From positions 1-15,626 of the forward strand of contig SFEP01000051.1 of assembly GCA_004557185.1 (NCBI GenBank): 15,626 bases of DNA. The letters run 5' to 3'. Position numbers and translations under genes: made by a program. Every line of letters starts with the position of its first letter. Positions within the stretch are counted from its first letter, which is position 1. Positions 7,353 to 14,064 of the stretch are shown here, piece after piece. The notes under the pieces were generated by a model. The model had not been told where the DNA came from. It saw only the letters and a program-made list of their open reading frames with translations, and ran no database searches. This DNA comes from Bacteroidales bacterium. GTDB taxonomy: Bacteria > Bacteroidota > Bacteroidia > Bacteroidales > Bacteroidaceae.

Positions 7353-8615
7353 TTAGAAGCGCGGAAAGGCGGCATCATCCACGTAGATGGAGTAACGGCC
7401 CTGCACCGCTGCGGGAGGCTCGGCCACAAAGTCGGCGCCTGCGTGCCACGTGCCCTCGGCGGGACAACCGAAGCCCGCCCAGCCCCACACGTTGACGCCA
7501 GCTAAGGGTTCCTCGGCGGCGCGGCTCTCGCGCAGATGCTGCATGACGTAGTCGAAGAAATAGGCACGTGCCAGCGTTTCGGTACGGGGCGAAAGAAACA
7601 CATGGTCGCGCGGATAGGCGAATGCCTCCACCACAAGGGGCTTGCCCAACTGCTGCGCCAGGCGCTGATGCTCGGCCAGGCAATCGTCGGCCGAACGGTA
7701 GACGCGCGGCAGGGCATCAAACAAACGGTCGGACGACGTCCAACGCTGACGCTCGGGCCATAGGTGCAGCGTAAGGTAGTCCACGTCATCGAGCATGTGC
7801 ACCTCGGCATAGAGTTGCTCGCAGCCCCGCAGTCCCTGCATGCCTTCCATGCCCACACTTAGGAGTTGGCGCGGGGCCAAGCGCTTCACCAGCGCCGCCG
7901 TCTCGCGCATCCATTCCATGAAAGCTGAAGCGCCTTGCAGCGAGGCTGGGTGCGGCTCATCAAAGAGTTGCCAGGCCATGATGGTGCTGTCGGCTGCATA
8001 AGGGCGGCCGGTGCAGGTGTTGGTGCGCGTAAGCAACTGCATCACCGTGCGGCGGTAAGCTGAGCAGGCAGCACTGTCGGGCAAGGCATCGATGGGCGAG
8101 GTGCAGGCAGCTGAGGATGCTACCTGTACTGCTGCTGGCCGATGGTAGGCATCGCCCTGCACCCAGGCGGCGGCAGGCTGCAGGCATATCACGGCCAGCA
8201 TCTGGCGCTTGGCCATTTCAGCCAAAAAGAAATCGAGGCCGCGCAAGGCCTTCTCCTCGGCCATCAAGGGCGCTGCCTCGTGGTTCTCCATACCCGCACA
8301 CACGGCCTGCAAGGTGGCACCGATGGGGGCAAACACCCGCACATTGGTCACGCCACGAACACGCAGACTGTCGAGTTCGGCACAAAGACGAATGCAGCCA
8401 CTATCGCCAGCGAGCGCCGCAAGGCATGGACCGTACCACATGTTCACGCCTATATAATAATAAGGAGTGTCGGCGTAGCCTTGGCGGAACTGCGTACCTT
8501 GCACCCGCACGAAAGAGCTCAACACTACAATGCCGAGCACGGCGGCCAGCAGGTGCACACCGCGCACGGCCACAGCCACGGTCTTTCTACCTATATTTTC
8601 CTTGCTTGCATGCAT
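7353..8615 (-). CDS. Divergent GH5 (mannanase-like) glycoside hydrolase, exported or membrane-anchored
   Basis: A 420-aa protein with an N-terminal hydrophobic segment (about 14-35) that acts as signal peptide or anchor; there is no lipobox Cys. The rest resembles GH5 family (beta/alpha)8 enzymes, closest in style to subfamily 7 endo-beta-1,4-mannanases. Landmarks are YYIGVNMWYG (53-62), NVRVFAP with the conserved Arg93, IMAWQLFDEP with the likely acid/base E220, DYLTLHLWP with H284, KPLVVEAFAYPRD with the likely nucleophile E330, and VNVWGWAGFG with W378. Two oddities stand out. The Asn normally preceding the acid/base Glu is Asp219 (codon GAT, 7959-7961). The aromatic strand after AEMAKR (CLQPAAAWVQGD) has also lost the usual mannanase residues. 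Substrate is therefore uncertain: mannan or another beta-glycan. The gene starts 25 nt after the smpB stop and may be cotranscribed with it. Confidence 0.8.
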   Translation of the reverse strand: MHASKENIGRKTVAVAVRGVHLLAAVLGIVVLSSFVRVQGTQFRQGYADTPYYYIGVNMWYGPCLAALAGDSGCIRLCAELDSLRVRGVTNVRVFAPIGATLQAVCAGMENHEAAPLMAEEKALRGLDFFLAEMAKRQMLAVICLQPAAAWVQGDAYHRPAAVQVASSAACTSPIDALPDSAACSAYRRTVMQLLTRTNTCTGRPYAADSTIMAWQLFDEPHPASLQGASAFMEWMRETAALVKRLAPRQLLSVGMEGMQGLRGCEQLYAEVHMLDDVDYLTLHLWPERQRWTSSDRLFDALPRVYRSADDCLAEHQRLAQQLGKPLVVEAFAYPRDHVFLSPRTETLARAYFFDYVMQHLRESRAAEEPLAGVNVWGWAGFGCPAEGTWHAGADFVAEPPAAVQGRYSIYVDDAAFPRF

Positions 8616-8640
8616 GGTCTTGTTTTTTGCTCGCTCTTTG

Positions 8641-9117
8641 TCAGTAACTCACCTTACGCACACGGTCCATTTCACGCTTGTCCTGCTTCTCTTTGAGCGT
8701 GGCACGCTTGTCAAACTCCTTTTTACCACGGCAAAGGGCAATGTCGACCTTGGCCAGCCCTTTTTCATTCAGAAACATGTGCAGCGGCACGATGGAGAAG
8801 CCAGGGGCTTTGGTTTCGTTCTGCAAGTTGCGTATCTCCTTGCGGTTAAGCAGCAGTTTGCGGTCGCGGCGCGTGGCATGGTTGTTATAGGAGCCGTGCT
8901 CGTATTCGGCTATGTAGCAGTTCTTCATCCACATCTCTCCGTCGTGTATGTAGCAAAAGGTATCTACCAGACTGACCTTGCCTGCGCGGATGCTCTTGAT
9001 TTCGGTGCCTGTGAGCACGATGCCTGCCGTGTAGGTGTCGATGACGAGGAAATCGTGGGTGGCTCGCTTGTTGCGTATGTGGATGCGTGACGGGGATAAT
9101 TCTTTCTTTTTTGCCAT
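8641..9117 (-). CDS. smpB: SsrA-binding protein SmpB
   Basis: A 158-aa small basic protein that binds tmRNA (SsrA), delivers it to stalled ribosomes and enables trans-translation. Family landmarks are clear: NKRATHDFLVIDTYTAGIVL near the N-terminus, GTEIKSIRAGKVSL, RRDRKLLLNRKEI, IVPLHMFLNEKGLAKVDIAL and GKKEFDKR. A short basic C-terminal tail (REMDRVRKVSY) normally reaches into the empty mRNA channel. Length is normal. The ATG at 9117 (MAKKKE) was chosen; another in-frame ATG two codons earlier (9123, MIMAKKKE) is equally possible. It lies downstream of the DMP19-like gene (81-nt gap) and upstream of the glycoside hydrolase gene. No tmRNA gene is seen in this window. Confidence 0.97.
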   Translation of the reverse strand: MAKKKELSPSRIHIRNKRATHDFLVIDTYTAGIVLTGTEIKSIRAGKVSLVDTFCYIHDGEMWMKNCYIAEYEHGSYNNHATRRDRKLLLNRKEIRNLQNETKAPGFSIVPLHMFLNEKGLAKVDIALCRGKKEFDKRATLKEKQDKREMDRVRKVSY

Positions 9118-9198
9118 AATCATTGAAGGGGTATCAAGTGGGGTGCAGCGGCTCTATTGACCGCTTGTCACTCCTTATATATATATGGTGGGGACGAC

Positions 9199-9711
9199 TT
9201 ACTCGGGAGCGCCTGTCACTTGTACGAAATGGTCGAGATGCTCATCAACGTAGCAAGCCACCTGCGCCGTGATTTGTTCTTCCTGCTCCACAAAGTCGTC
9301 ATCCAAGTCGTCAAACTCCGGATGCTGCTCAAACAGTGCCATAAACTCGTCGTCGGTGCAGGGCTTGGTGAGCACCTCTTTGTGGTCTTCGTAGAGTTTG
9401 CGCGCTTTGTAGAGCATCTTCGAGAAATCGTGCAATCCCCAAAGCCGCATGGCCTTGGCAAAGGGATTTTCAAAGAAGAACGGGCCGTAGCCGTTGTGTA
9501 TCATCTGCACGAAGCCGCCGTCCATCAACTCGTCGCGGAGCAACATGTAGCCCCATAGCGTCACCTGCTCGGCGTTGAGCTGAGCCATGGCTGCTGCCGT
9601 GAGTTCTCCGCCCGCCTGCTGTATGATGGCATCGGCCACTGCTTGCAGAAAAGCATCCATGTCTTGCTGCGCTGCCTGGCGCAGACGGGCATCTTCTATC
9701 TGTACTTGCAT
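9199..9711 (-). CDS. DMP19/DUF4375-like protein of unknown function
   Basis: A 170-aa acidic, soluble protein without signal peptide or membrane segment. The central part (LNAEQVTLWGYMLLRDELMD followed by GGFVQMIHNGYGPFF, about residues 45-80) resembles DMP19/DUF4375 proteins, which share an N-x-E-Q ... E-x-x-N/D-GGF-Q-x-x-x-N pattern. A second block EFMALFEQHPEFDDLDDDFVEQEE (about 122-145) is very acidic. Some DMP19 proteins are described as DNA mimics; the acidity here would fit, but that role is not shown. The ATG at 9711 (MQVQIEDARLRQAA) was chosen; an in-frame ATG at 9774 would add 21 basic, Arg-rich residues unlike the rest. It lies between the DEAD-box helicase and smpB on the same strand. 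The 92-nt gap upstream shows no promoter. Confidence 0.8.
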   Translation of the reverse strand: MQVQIEDARLRQAAQQDMDAFLQAVADAIIQQAGGELTAAAMAQLNAEQVTLWGYMLLRDELMDGGFVQMIHNGYGPFFFENPFAKAMRLWGLHDFSKMLYKARKLYEDHKEVLTKPCTDDEFMALFEQHPEFDDLDDDFVEQEEQITAQVACYVDEHLDHFVQVTGAPE

Positions 9712-9803
9712 GTATCTTCTTAGGTTGCGGCGCACGCTGCAGCGCGCCAGGTTGTGTATGAAAGCGTACCGCATTTACTCGCGTCACGCTTTAGTCAATT
9801 TGC

Positions 9804-11141
9804 TTAATATGCCTGTTGCACAATGGTTTTCATTCCTTTAATTTTCTCAGAAGCCACCTTGCGCAGCATGTCGCGCACCTTGTCGCATCGCACGGCGGCA
9901 TAGGCACAATGGTCGGCCACATCGATACGTCCCAAGTCGGCAGCGCGTAGCCCTCCTTTCTTGCACAGGAAGCCAAGCACGTCTCCCTTGCTCAGTTTGT
10001 CCTTCTTGCCGCGACCTATATATATCATGGTGTACTGCGGCCGGGCAGCCTTTACACGTGCCGATTGCAAGGGGTAGACGGCTGCAGGCGGCACAAAGTC
10101 TGGCCAAGCTTCGTCAGGCCCTGTCAGCAGGAAGATGCGGCCCTCTGCCTGCCAGCGCGCCGTTCGCCCACTGCGATGCGTGAAGTCATCGGCCTTGAGC
10201 GGCAGGTGATAGTGCACCACGGCGCTGACTTCGGGCACATCCAGTCCGCGGGCAGCTAGGTCGGTGCTGACGAGCACGCGGGCACAACCGGCTCTGAACT
10301 TGTAGAGTGCCTTTTCGCGCACGGCTTGCTCCATGCCGCCGTGGTACGTTTCAGCAGCAAAGCCTTCGTCTCTCAAGTAGCGGCCTACGCGTTCCGCACT
10401 CTCACGGTGTGCTACGAAGACGATGGTTTGTTCGTTGCATAAGTCACTGAGGAGCAATCCCAAGGCACGTAGTTTATCGCGTTCTACTGAAAGTACCTTC
10501 CACGTCTGCATGCGCTGCTGCACGGCCTCTGCCTCGTGCAGAAAATCCAGGCGCCGCACACTGCCCGTTGACTTGAAGGCAGCAAACTGCCGCAGGTAGT
10601 CGTTCACGTCGGCCGTGTCGGTAGCGCTGGTCAGCCAGCCATGGCGCACGGCTTGGAACGCCGCGGCTATGCGGCCCATTTCTTCGCGGAAACCGAGTTC
10701 CAGGCACTTGTCAAACTCATCGATGGTGAGCACGCGCACTGTTTGCGGCAGCAGGTTGCCTTTGTCCAGATGGTCACACAAGCGGCCGGGGGTGGCAAAG
10801 ACGATGTGGGGCTTCAGTTCACGCAGTTGCCGGTGCTCCTGCATGGTGGGCCGGCCGCCGTAGAGGCTCAATGCCCGCAGCGGCAGGCGCATAGCCTTCA
10901 AGGCTTCGTGGCTTTGCAGCGCCAACTCGCGCGACGGCACTACCACCACGGCCTGCAGCGCGGCGCTCTCGGCATCCACCAAACTGCACATGGGCAGCAG
11001 GTAGGCCAGCGTCTTGCCCGTACCGGTGGGCGACAGCAACACCAGACCGGGTACAGCCTGCGCGGCTTCACCCATCTGCTGCTGCATGGGCGTCAGGGCT
11101 TCAATGCCCAGGTTATTCAGTATTTCGGGTGTGGAAATCAT
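9804..11141 (-). CDS. dbpA: DEAD-box RNA helicase with DbpA-type RNA-binding domain
   Basis: A 445-aa ATP-dependent RNA helicase, probably acting in large ribosomal subunit assembly as E. coli DbpA does. Both RecA-like domains are present: Q-motif (GIEALTPMQQQ), motif I SPTGTGKT (37-44), Ia VPSREL, Ib TPGR, motif II as DEFD (141-144) in place of DEAD, III SAT (172-174), V STDLAARGLD (from about 292) and VI HRSGRTAR (322-329). The C-terminal domain (about 370-440; MIYIGRGKKDKLSKGDVLGF ... DLGRIDV ... IKGMKTIV) matches the DbpA RNA-binding domain, which in E. coli recognises a 23S rRNA hairpin. The ATG at 11141 (MISTPEIL) fits the family; an in-frame ATG seven codons earlier is possible. It reads away from galM across a structured 329-nt spacer. 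Confidence 0.92.
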   Translation of the reverse strand: MISTPEILNNLGIEALTPMQQQMGEAAQAVPGLVLLSPTGTGKTLAYLLPMCSLVDAESAALQAVVVVPSRELALQSHEALKAMRLPLRALSLYGGRPTMQEHRQLRELKPHIVFATPGRLCDHLDKGNLLPQTVRVLTIDEFDKCLELGFREEMGRIAAAFQAVRHGWLTSATDTADVNDYLRQFAAFKSTGSVRRLDFLHEAEAVQQRMQTWKVLSVERDKLRALGLLLSDLCNEQTIVFVAHRESAERVGRYLRDEGFAAETYHGGMEQAVREKALYKFRAGCARVLVSTDLAARGLDVPEVSAVVHYHLPLKADDFTHRSGRTARWQAEGRIFLLTGPDEAWPDFVPPAAVYPLQSARVKAARPQYTMIYIGRGKKDKLSKGDVLGFLCKKGGLRAADLGRIDVADHCAYAAVRCDKVRDMLRKVASEKIKGMKTIVQQAY

Positions 11142-11244
11142 AGGTCGTCTATGTAGGGGCAAAGACGGGTGGCCTCACGCAGGCGTTTACCCTTACTGTT
11201 TTACTGAGAATGGGGTTTTCAGCACGCCTTGCCCTCCTTTTTTC

Positions 11245-11370
11245 GGCGGTAAAGTTACCGCCTTTTACTTGAACCGCCAAACTTGCTCTTGGGCGCCCCC
11301 TCGCAGCGCTTCACGGCTTGGCGCACCACAAGCCCCCTTCTTTACCGCGTTCTCAGCGTCCCTGTGAAGC
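11245..11370. repeat. Dyad-rich intergenic element between dbpA and galM
   Basis: The divergent spacer 11142-11470 holds no gene I can support but several perfect inverted repeats. These are GGCGGTAA/TTACCGCC around AG (11245-11262, followed by TTTT on the plus strand), the palindrome GGGCGCCC (11291-11298), GGCTTG/CAAGCC with an 8-nt loop (11315-11334), and GCTTCAC/GTGAAGC (11308-11314, 11364-11370) enclosing the previous hairpin. An imperfect tandem ACCGCC-n-ACTTG pair starts at 11257 and 11273. It could be a repeated palindromic element, a structured 5' leader of dbpA on the minus strand, or an operator cluster. The segment 11142-11244 shows no convincing promoter box for dbpA. Confidence 0.5.
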
Positions 11371-11400
11371 ATAGAAAAACGGCAAAAACAATGCGAAATC

Positions 11401-11431
11401 TTTGCGTATCCAAATCTTTTACTCAAATTTG
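11401..11431 (+). promoter_or_regulatory. Promoter candidate for the galactose operon
   Basis: TTTG (11401-11404) and CAAATTTG (11424-11431) are separated by 19 nt. This matches the Bacteroidetes -33/-7 arrangement (TTTG, then TAnnTTTG) with one mismatch, C for T at the first -7 base. Transcription would start near 11438, giving a leader of about 33 nt before the galM ATG at 11471. AAATCTT occurs at 11396, 11412 and 11458 across the promoter and leader, and CAAAT at 11411, 11424 and 11446. These could be regulator contacts or simply AT-rich sequence. Confidence 0.5.
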
Positions 11432-11470
11432 CAAGGTAAAAGATACAAATCCGCACTAAATCTTACAGCT

Positions 11471-12556
11471 ATGGAAAATAATAAATCATCCCTCAGTGGA
11501 TTGAAAAAGGAAGACTTCCAAAAGGTTATCAATGGTAAGGAGACGGACCTCTTCTTCCTCACCAATGCCAACGGCATGGAGGTAGCCATCACCAACTACG
11601 GCGGCGCGCTGGTAGCCATCATGGTGCCCGACCGCGAAGGTCAGATGGCCAACATCATTCAGGGGCACGACAACATCGACGACTGCGTCAATTCGCCCGA
11701 GCCCTTCCTCAGCACCCTCGTAGGCCGCTACGGCAACCGCATTTGTAAAGGCAACTTCACGCTGAACGGCAAGGAATACCACCTCGCCATCAACAACGGC
11801 CCCAACCACCTGCACGGCGGCCCCACTGGCTTCCACGCCCGTGTTTGGGATGCCGAACAGGTAAACGCTCAGACACTCGTTTTGCGATATGTGTCTGCTT
11901 ATTATGAAGAAGGCTTCCCCGGCGAACTCTCGATGACGGTGATGTACTCACTCACCGACGACAATGAGTTGAAGATTGATTATAAAGGAACCACCAACAA
12001 GAAAACGGTGGTCAACATGACCAGCCACGGCTTCTTCTCACTGGCTGGCATTGCCAACCCCACGCCCACTTGCGAGGACGTTATCTGCGAAATCAATGCA
12101 GATTTCTATATTCCCATCGATGAAAACAGCATTCCCACTGGCGAAATACGCAGCGTAAAGGGCACGCCTTTCGACTTTACGACGCCGCACCGCGTGGGCG
12201 ATTTCATTGACGACCTTTCCAACGAACAAATCAAAAACGGCGCAGGCTACGACCACTGCTTCGTGCTCAACAAGCGCGAACCGGGCGAGCTCTCTTTCGC
12301 TGCCAAAATTGTAGAGCCCAAGTCGGGACGCTCCATGGAGGTTTACACCACCGAGCCGGGCGTACAGTTCTATTCTGACAACTGGGCCGACGGCTACAAG
12401 GGCCAGCACGGTGCCACCTTCGGCCGCCGTTCTGCCCTCTGCTTCGAGGCGCAGCACTTCCCCGACAGTCCCAACCGCGCCTACTTCCCGCCCGTCATCC
12501 TCAAGCCGGGACAGGTCTACACGCAAAAGACCATTTACAAATTCGGCGTTGAATAA
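11471..12556 (+). CDS. galM: Aldose 1-epimerase (galactose mutarotase)
   Basis: A 361-aa enzyme that interconverts beta- and alpha-D-galactose, supplying the alpha anomer used by galactokinase. Family residues are visible: GRYGNRI (Arg87), NNGPNHLHGG with His115, MTSHGFF with the likely acid His186, GYDHCFVL with Asp261, TTEPGVQFYSDN, and CFEAQHFPDSPN with the likely catalytic base Glu326. Length is normal. No signal peptide is seen, so a cytoplasmic enzyme is expected. The ATG at 11471 (MENNKSSLSG) was chosen; the frame stays open to an ATG at 11402, but that would lie inside the predicted promoter. It is the first gene of a galM-transporter-galK operon, a usual Bacteroidales arrangement. 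A spacer of 192 nt with a large dyad follows. Confidence 0.97.
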   Translation: MENNKSSLSGLKKEDFQKVINGKETDLFFLTNANGMEVAITNYGGALVAIMVPDREGQMANIIQGHDNIDDCVNSPEPFLSTLVGRYGNRICKGNFTLNGKEYHLAINNGPNHLHGGPTGFHARVWDAEQVNAQTLVLRYVSAYYEEGFPGELSMTVMYSLTDDNELKIDYKGTTNKKTVVNMTSHGFFSLAGIANPTPTCEDVICEINADFYIPIDENSIPTGEIRSVKGTPFDFTTPHRVGDFIDDLSNEQIKNGAGYDHCFVLNKREPGELSFAAKIVEPKSGRSMEVYTTEPGVQFYSDNWADGYKGQHGATFGRRSALCFEAQHFPDSPNRAYFPPVILKPGQVYTQKTIYKFGVE

Positions 12557-12571
12557 GCCGCCTACATGCCG

Positions 12572-12629
12572 CGTTGACGCGTAAACCACACAGCACTGTT
12601 CCCCGCAGAACACGGTTTACGCGTCAACG
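12572..12629. repeat. Long perfect inverted repeat between galM and the transporter gene
   Basis: GTTGACGCGTAAACC (12573-12587) is exactly repeated in inverse at 12614-12628, and the flanking C12572/G12629 also pair, giving a 16-bp stem around a 26-nt loop. The stem can extend through one G-U and one further C-G pair, then ATGC/GCAT (12566-12569, 12634-12637) across a small bulge. It starts 16 nt after the galM stop and has no U-run after it (TGTCGCATTTC). It may stabilise or partly terminate the galM message, giving different levels of GalM and transporter, or be a palindromic repeat unit. The rest of the spacer (12638-12748) is AT-rich near the transporter start and shows no clear promoter boxes. 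Confidence 0.6.
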
Positions 12630-12748
12630 TGTCGCATTTCTAAACCAGCCCCGCACAGCCTGCCTCCTTGAGGGCTGGCAAAGGGCCGTAGAAAGTTGAA
12701 ATCCTAACTAATTCTCAAATCTAATCATTCTAACAAATCACAAAACAA

Positions 12749-14020
12749 ATGAGTAATCAAAAAAAGCAATGGGGAGCCATCATCGTGATGATTGCGCTCT
12801 TCGCCATGATTGCCTTCGTCACGAACCTCTGCTCGCCGATGGCAACCATCATCAAGAACCAAGGCGAGATTTCCAACGTGCTGGCACAAATCGGCAACTA
12901 CGGAAACTTCGTGGCCTATCTCGTGATGGGTATTCCGGCTGGTATGCTTATCGCCAAGTTCGGTTACAAGAAGACGGCCCTTATCGGCCTCGTTGTGGGT
13001 ATCGCTGGCATTCTGATTCAGTGGGCCAGCGGTCTGTTCGATCCTCAGACCGACGGCGTAGGCACTATCTTCGCCGTGTATCTTACGGGTGCCTTCCTTG
13101 CAGGTCTTTGCATGTGCATCCTGAACTGCGTGGTCAACCCTATGCTCAACCTCCTCGGCGGCGGTGGCAACGGTGGCAACCAGCTGATACAGGTGGGTGG
13201 TGTGTTCAACTCTGCCGCAGCCGTGGCTTGCTACATCCTGATGGGTGCGCTCATCGGCGATGCTGCCAAGGCCAAGATGGCCGATGCCACTCCCGCTCTC
13301 ATGATTGCCCTCACCATCTTCGTAATTGCCTTTGTGGTTATCTGCTTCACCAAGATTGAAGAACCCGAGCAGGCTCCCGTGCAGCTTGAAATGATTCCCA
13401 AGGCTCTTGGCTACCGCCACTTTGCTCTGGGTGCTTTGGCCATCTTCCTTTACATGGGCATCGAAGTGGGAGTGCCTAACTTCGTCAACCTCTACCTCAT
13501 CGACACGGGCATCCCCGCTGCCACCGCAGGTCTGCTGGTAGCCGTATATTGGGCAAGCATGATGATTGGCCGCTTCGTGGGTGCTTCTATCGGTTCCAAA
13601 GTGAGTGCTCGTGCTATGATTACCACCGTAAGCACGGCCACCCTGCTCCTCGTTGGCTTCGGCATGTTTGCACCCGCCGACATCCTCGTCCCCTTCCCCG
13701 GCGTGGATTGGTCCACAATGACCCTCATCACGCAGGATGTGCCCGTCGGTATCTTCGCCATGCTGCTCGTAGGTCTCTGCACTTCCGTGATGTGGGGTGC
13801 CATCTTCAATATGGCTGTTGAAGGTCTTGGCAAATACACCGCTATTGCATCGGGTATCTTCATGACGATGGTATTTGGCTGCGCCGTCATGATGGGCATC
13901 CAGGGCTACGTGGCCGACCTCTTCGGCTATCTCTCCAGCTTCTGGGTAGTCATGTTCTGCGCCGCATACCTCCTCTTCTACGCACTCATCGGCAGCCGCG
14001 TTTCCAAGAAAGCAGAATAA
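12749..14020 (+). CDS. FHS-family sugar/H+ symporter (glucose/galactose transporter)
   Basis: A 423-aa major-facilitator permease with about 12 hydrophobic segments and short hydrophilic ends, inner-membrane. It belongs to the fucose-galactose-glucose:H+ symporter (FHS, FucP/GluP) group. Family-like stretches are NCVVNPMLNLLGGGGNGGNQ followed by VGGVFNS (about 126-154), YMGIEVGVPNFVNLYL (about 235-250) and a C-terminal EGLGKYTAIASGIF. The Gly/Asn-rich GGGGNGGN loop replaces the more usual sequence at that point. Position between galM and galK points to galactose, possibly glucose too, as substrate; this is context, not a residue-level proof. ATG 12749 follows an A-rich leader (CAAAACAA). galK begins 44 nt after its stop, so the two are surely cotranscribed. 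Confidence 0.93.
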   Translation: MSNQKKQWGAIIVMIALFAMIAFVTNLCSPMATIIKNQGEISNVLAQIGNYGNFVAYLVMGIPAGMLIAKFGYKKTALIGLVVGIAGILIQWASGLFDPQTDGVGTIFAVYLTGAFLAGLCMCILNCVVNPMLNLLGGGGNGGNQLIQVGGVFNSAAAVACYILMGALIGDAAKAKMADATPALMIALTIFVIAFVVICFTKIEEPEQAPVQLEMIPKALGYRHFALGALAIFLYMGIEVGVPNFVNLYLIDTGIPAATAGLLVAVYWASMMIGRFVGASIGSKVSARAMITTVSTATLLLVGFGMFAPADILVPFPGVDWSTMTLITQDVPVGIFAMLLVGLCTSVMWGAIFNMAVEGLGKYTAIASGIFMTMVFGCAVMMGIQGYVADLFGYLSSFWVVMFCAAYLLFYALIGSRVSKKAE

Positions 14021-14064
14021 ACTAACCTGCCAATATTACTAACCTTTTAAATACACACCACACT

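Noticed and set aside
9147..9165. AGCGG/CCGCT hairpin between the DMP19-like gene and smpB as a terminator
   Set aside because: Only 5 bp with a 9-nt loop and no U-run; too weak to support.
10015..10026. TATATATATAT tract as a possible regulatory element
   Set aside because: It lies inside dbpA and encodes the conserved MIYIGRGKK segment of the RNA-binding domain; codon coincidence. A similar tract at about 8451-8463 encodes YYYIG in the hydrolase.
11265..11456. 63-codon minus-strand open frame in the dbpA-galM spacer
   Set aside because: It runs through the dyad cluster and the galM promoter; composition looks like translated structured DNA rather than a protein.
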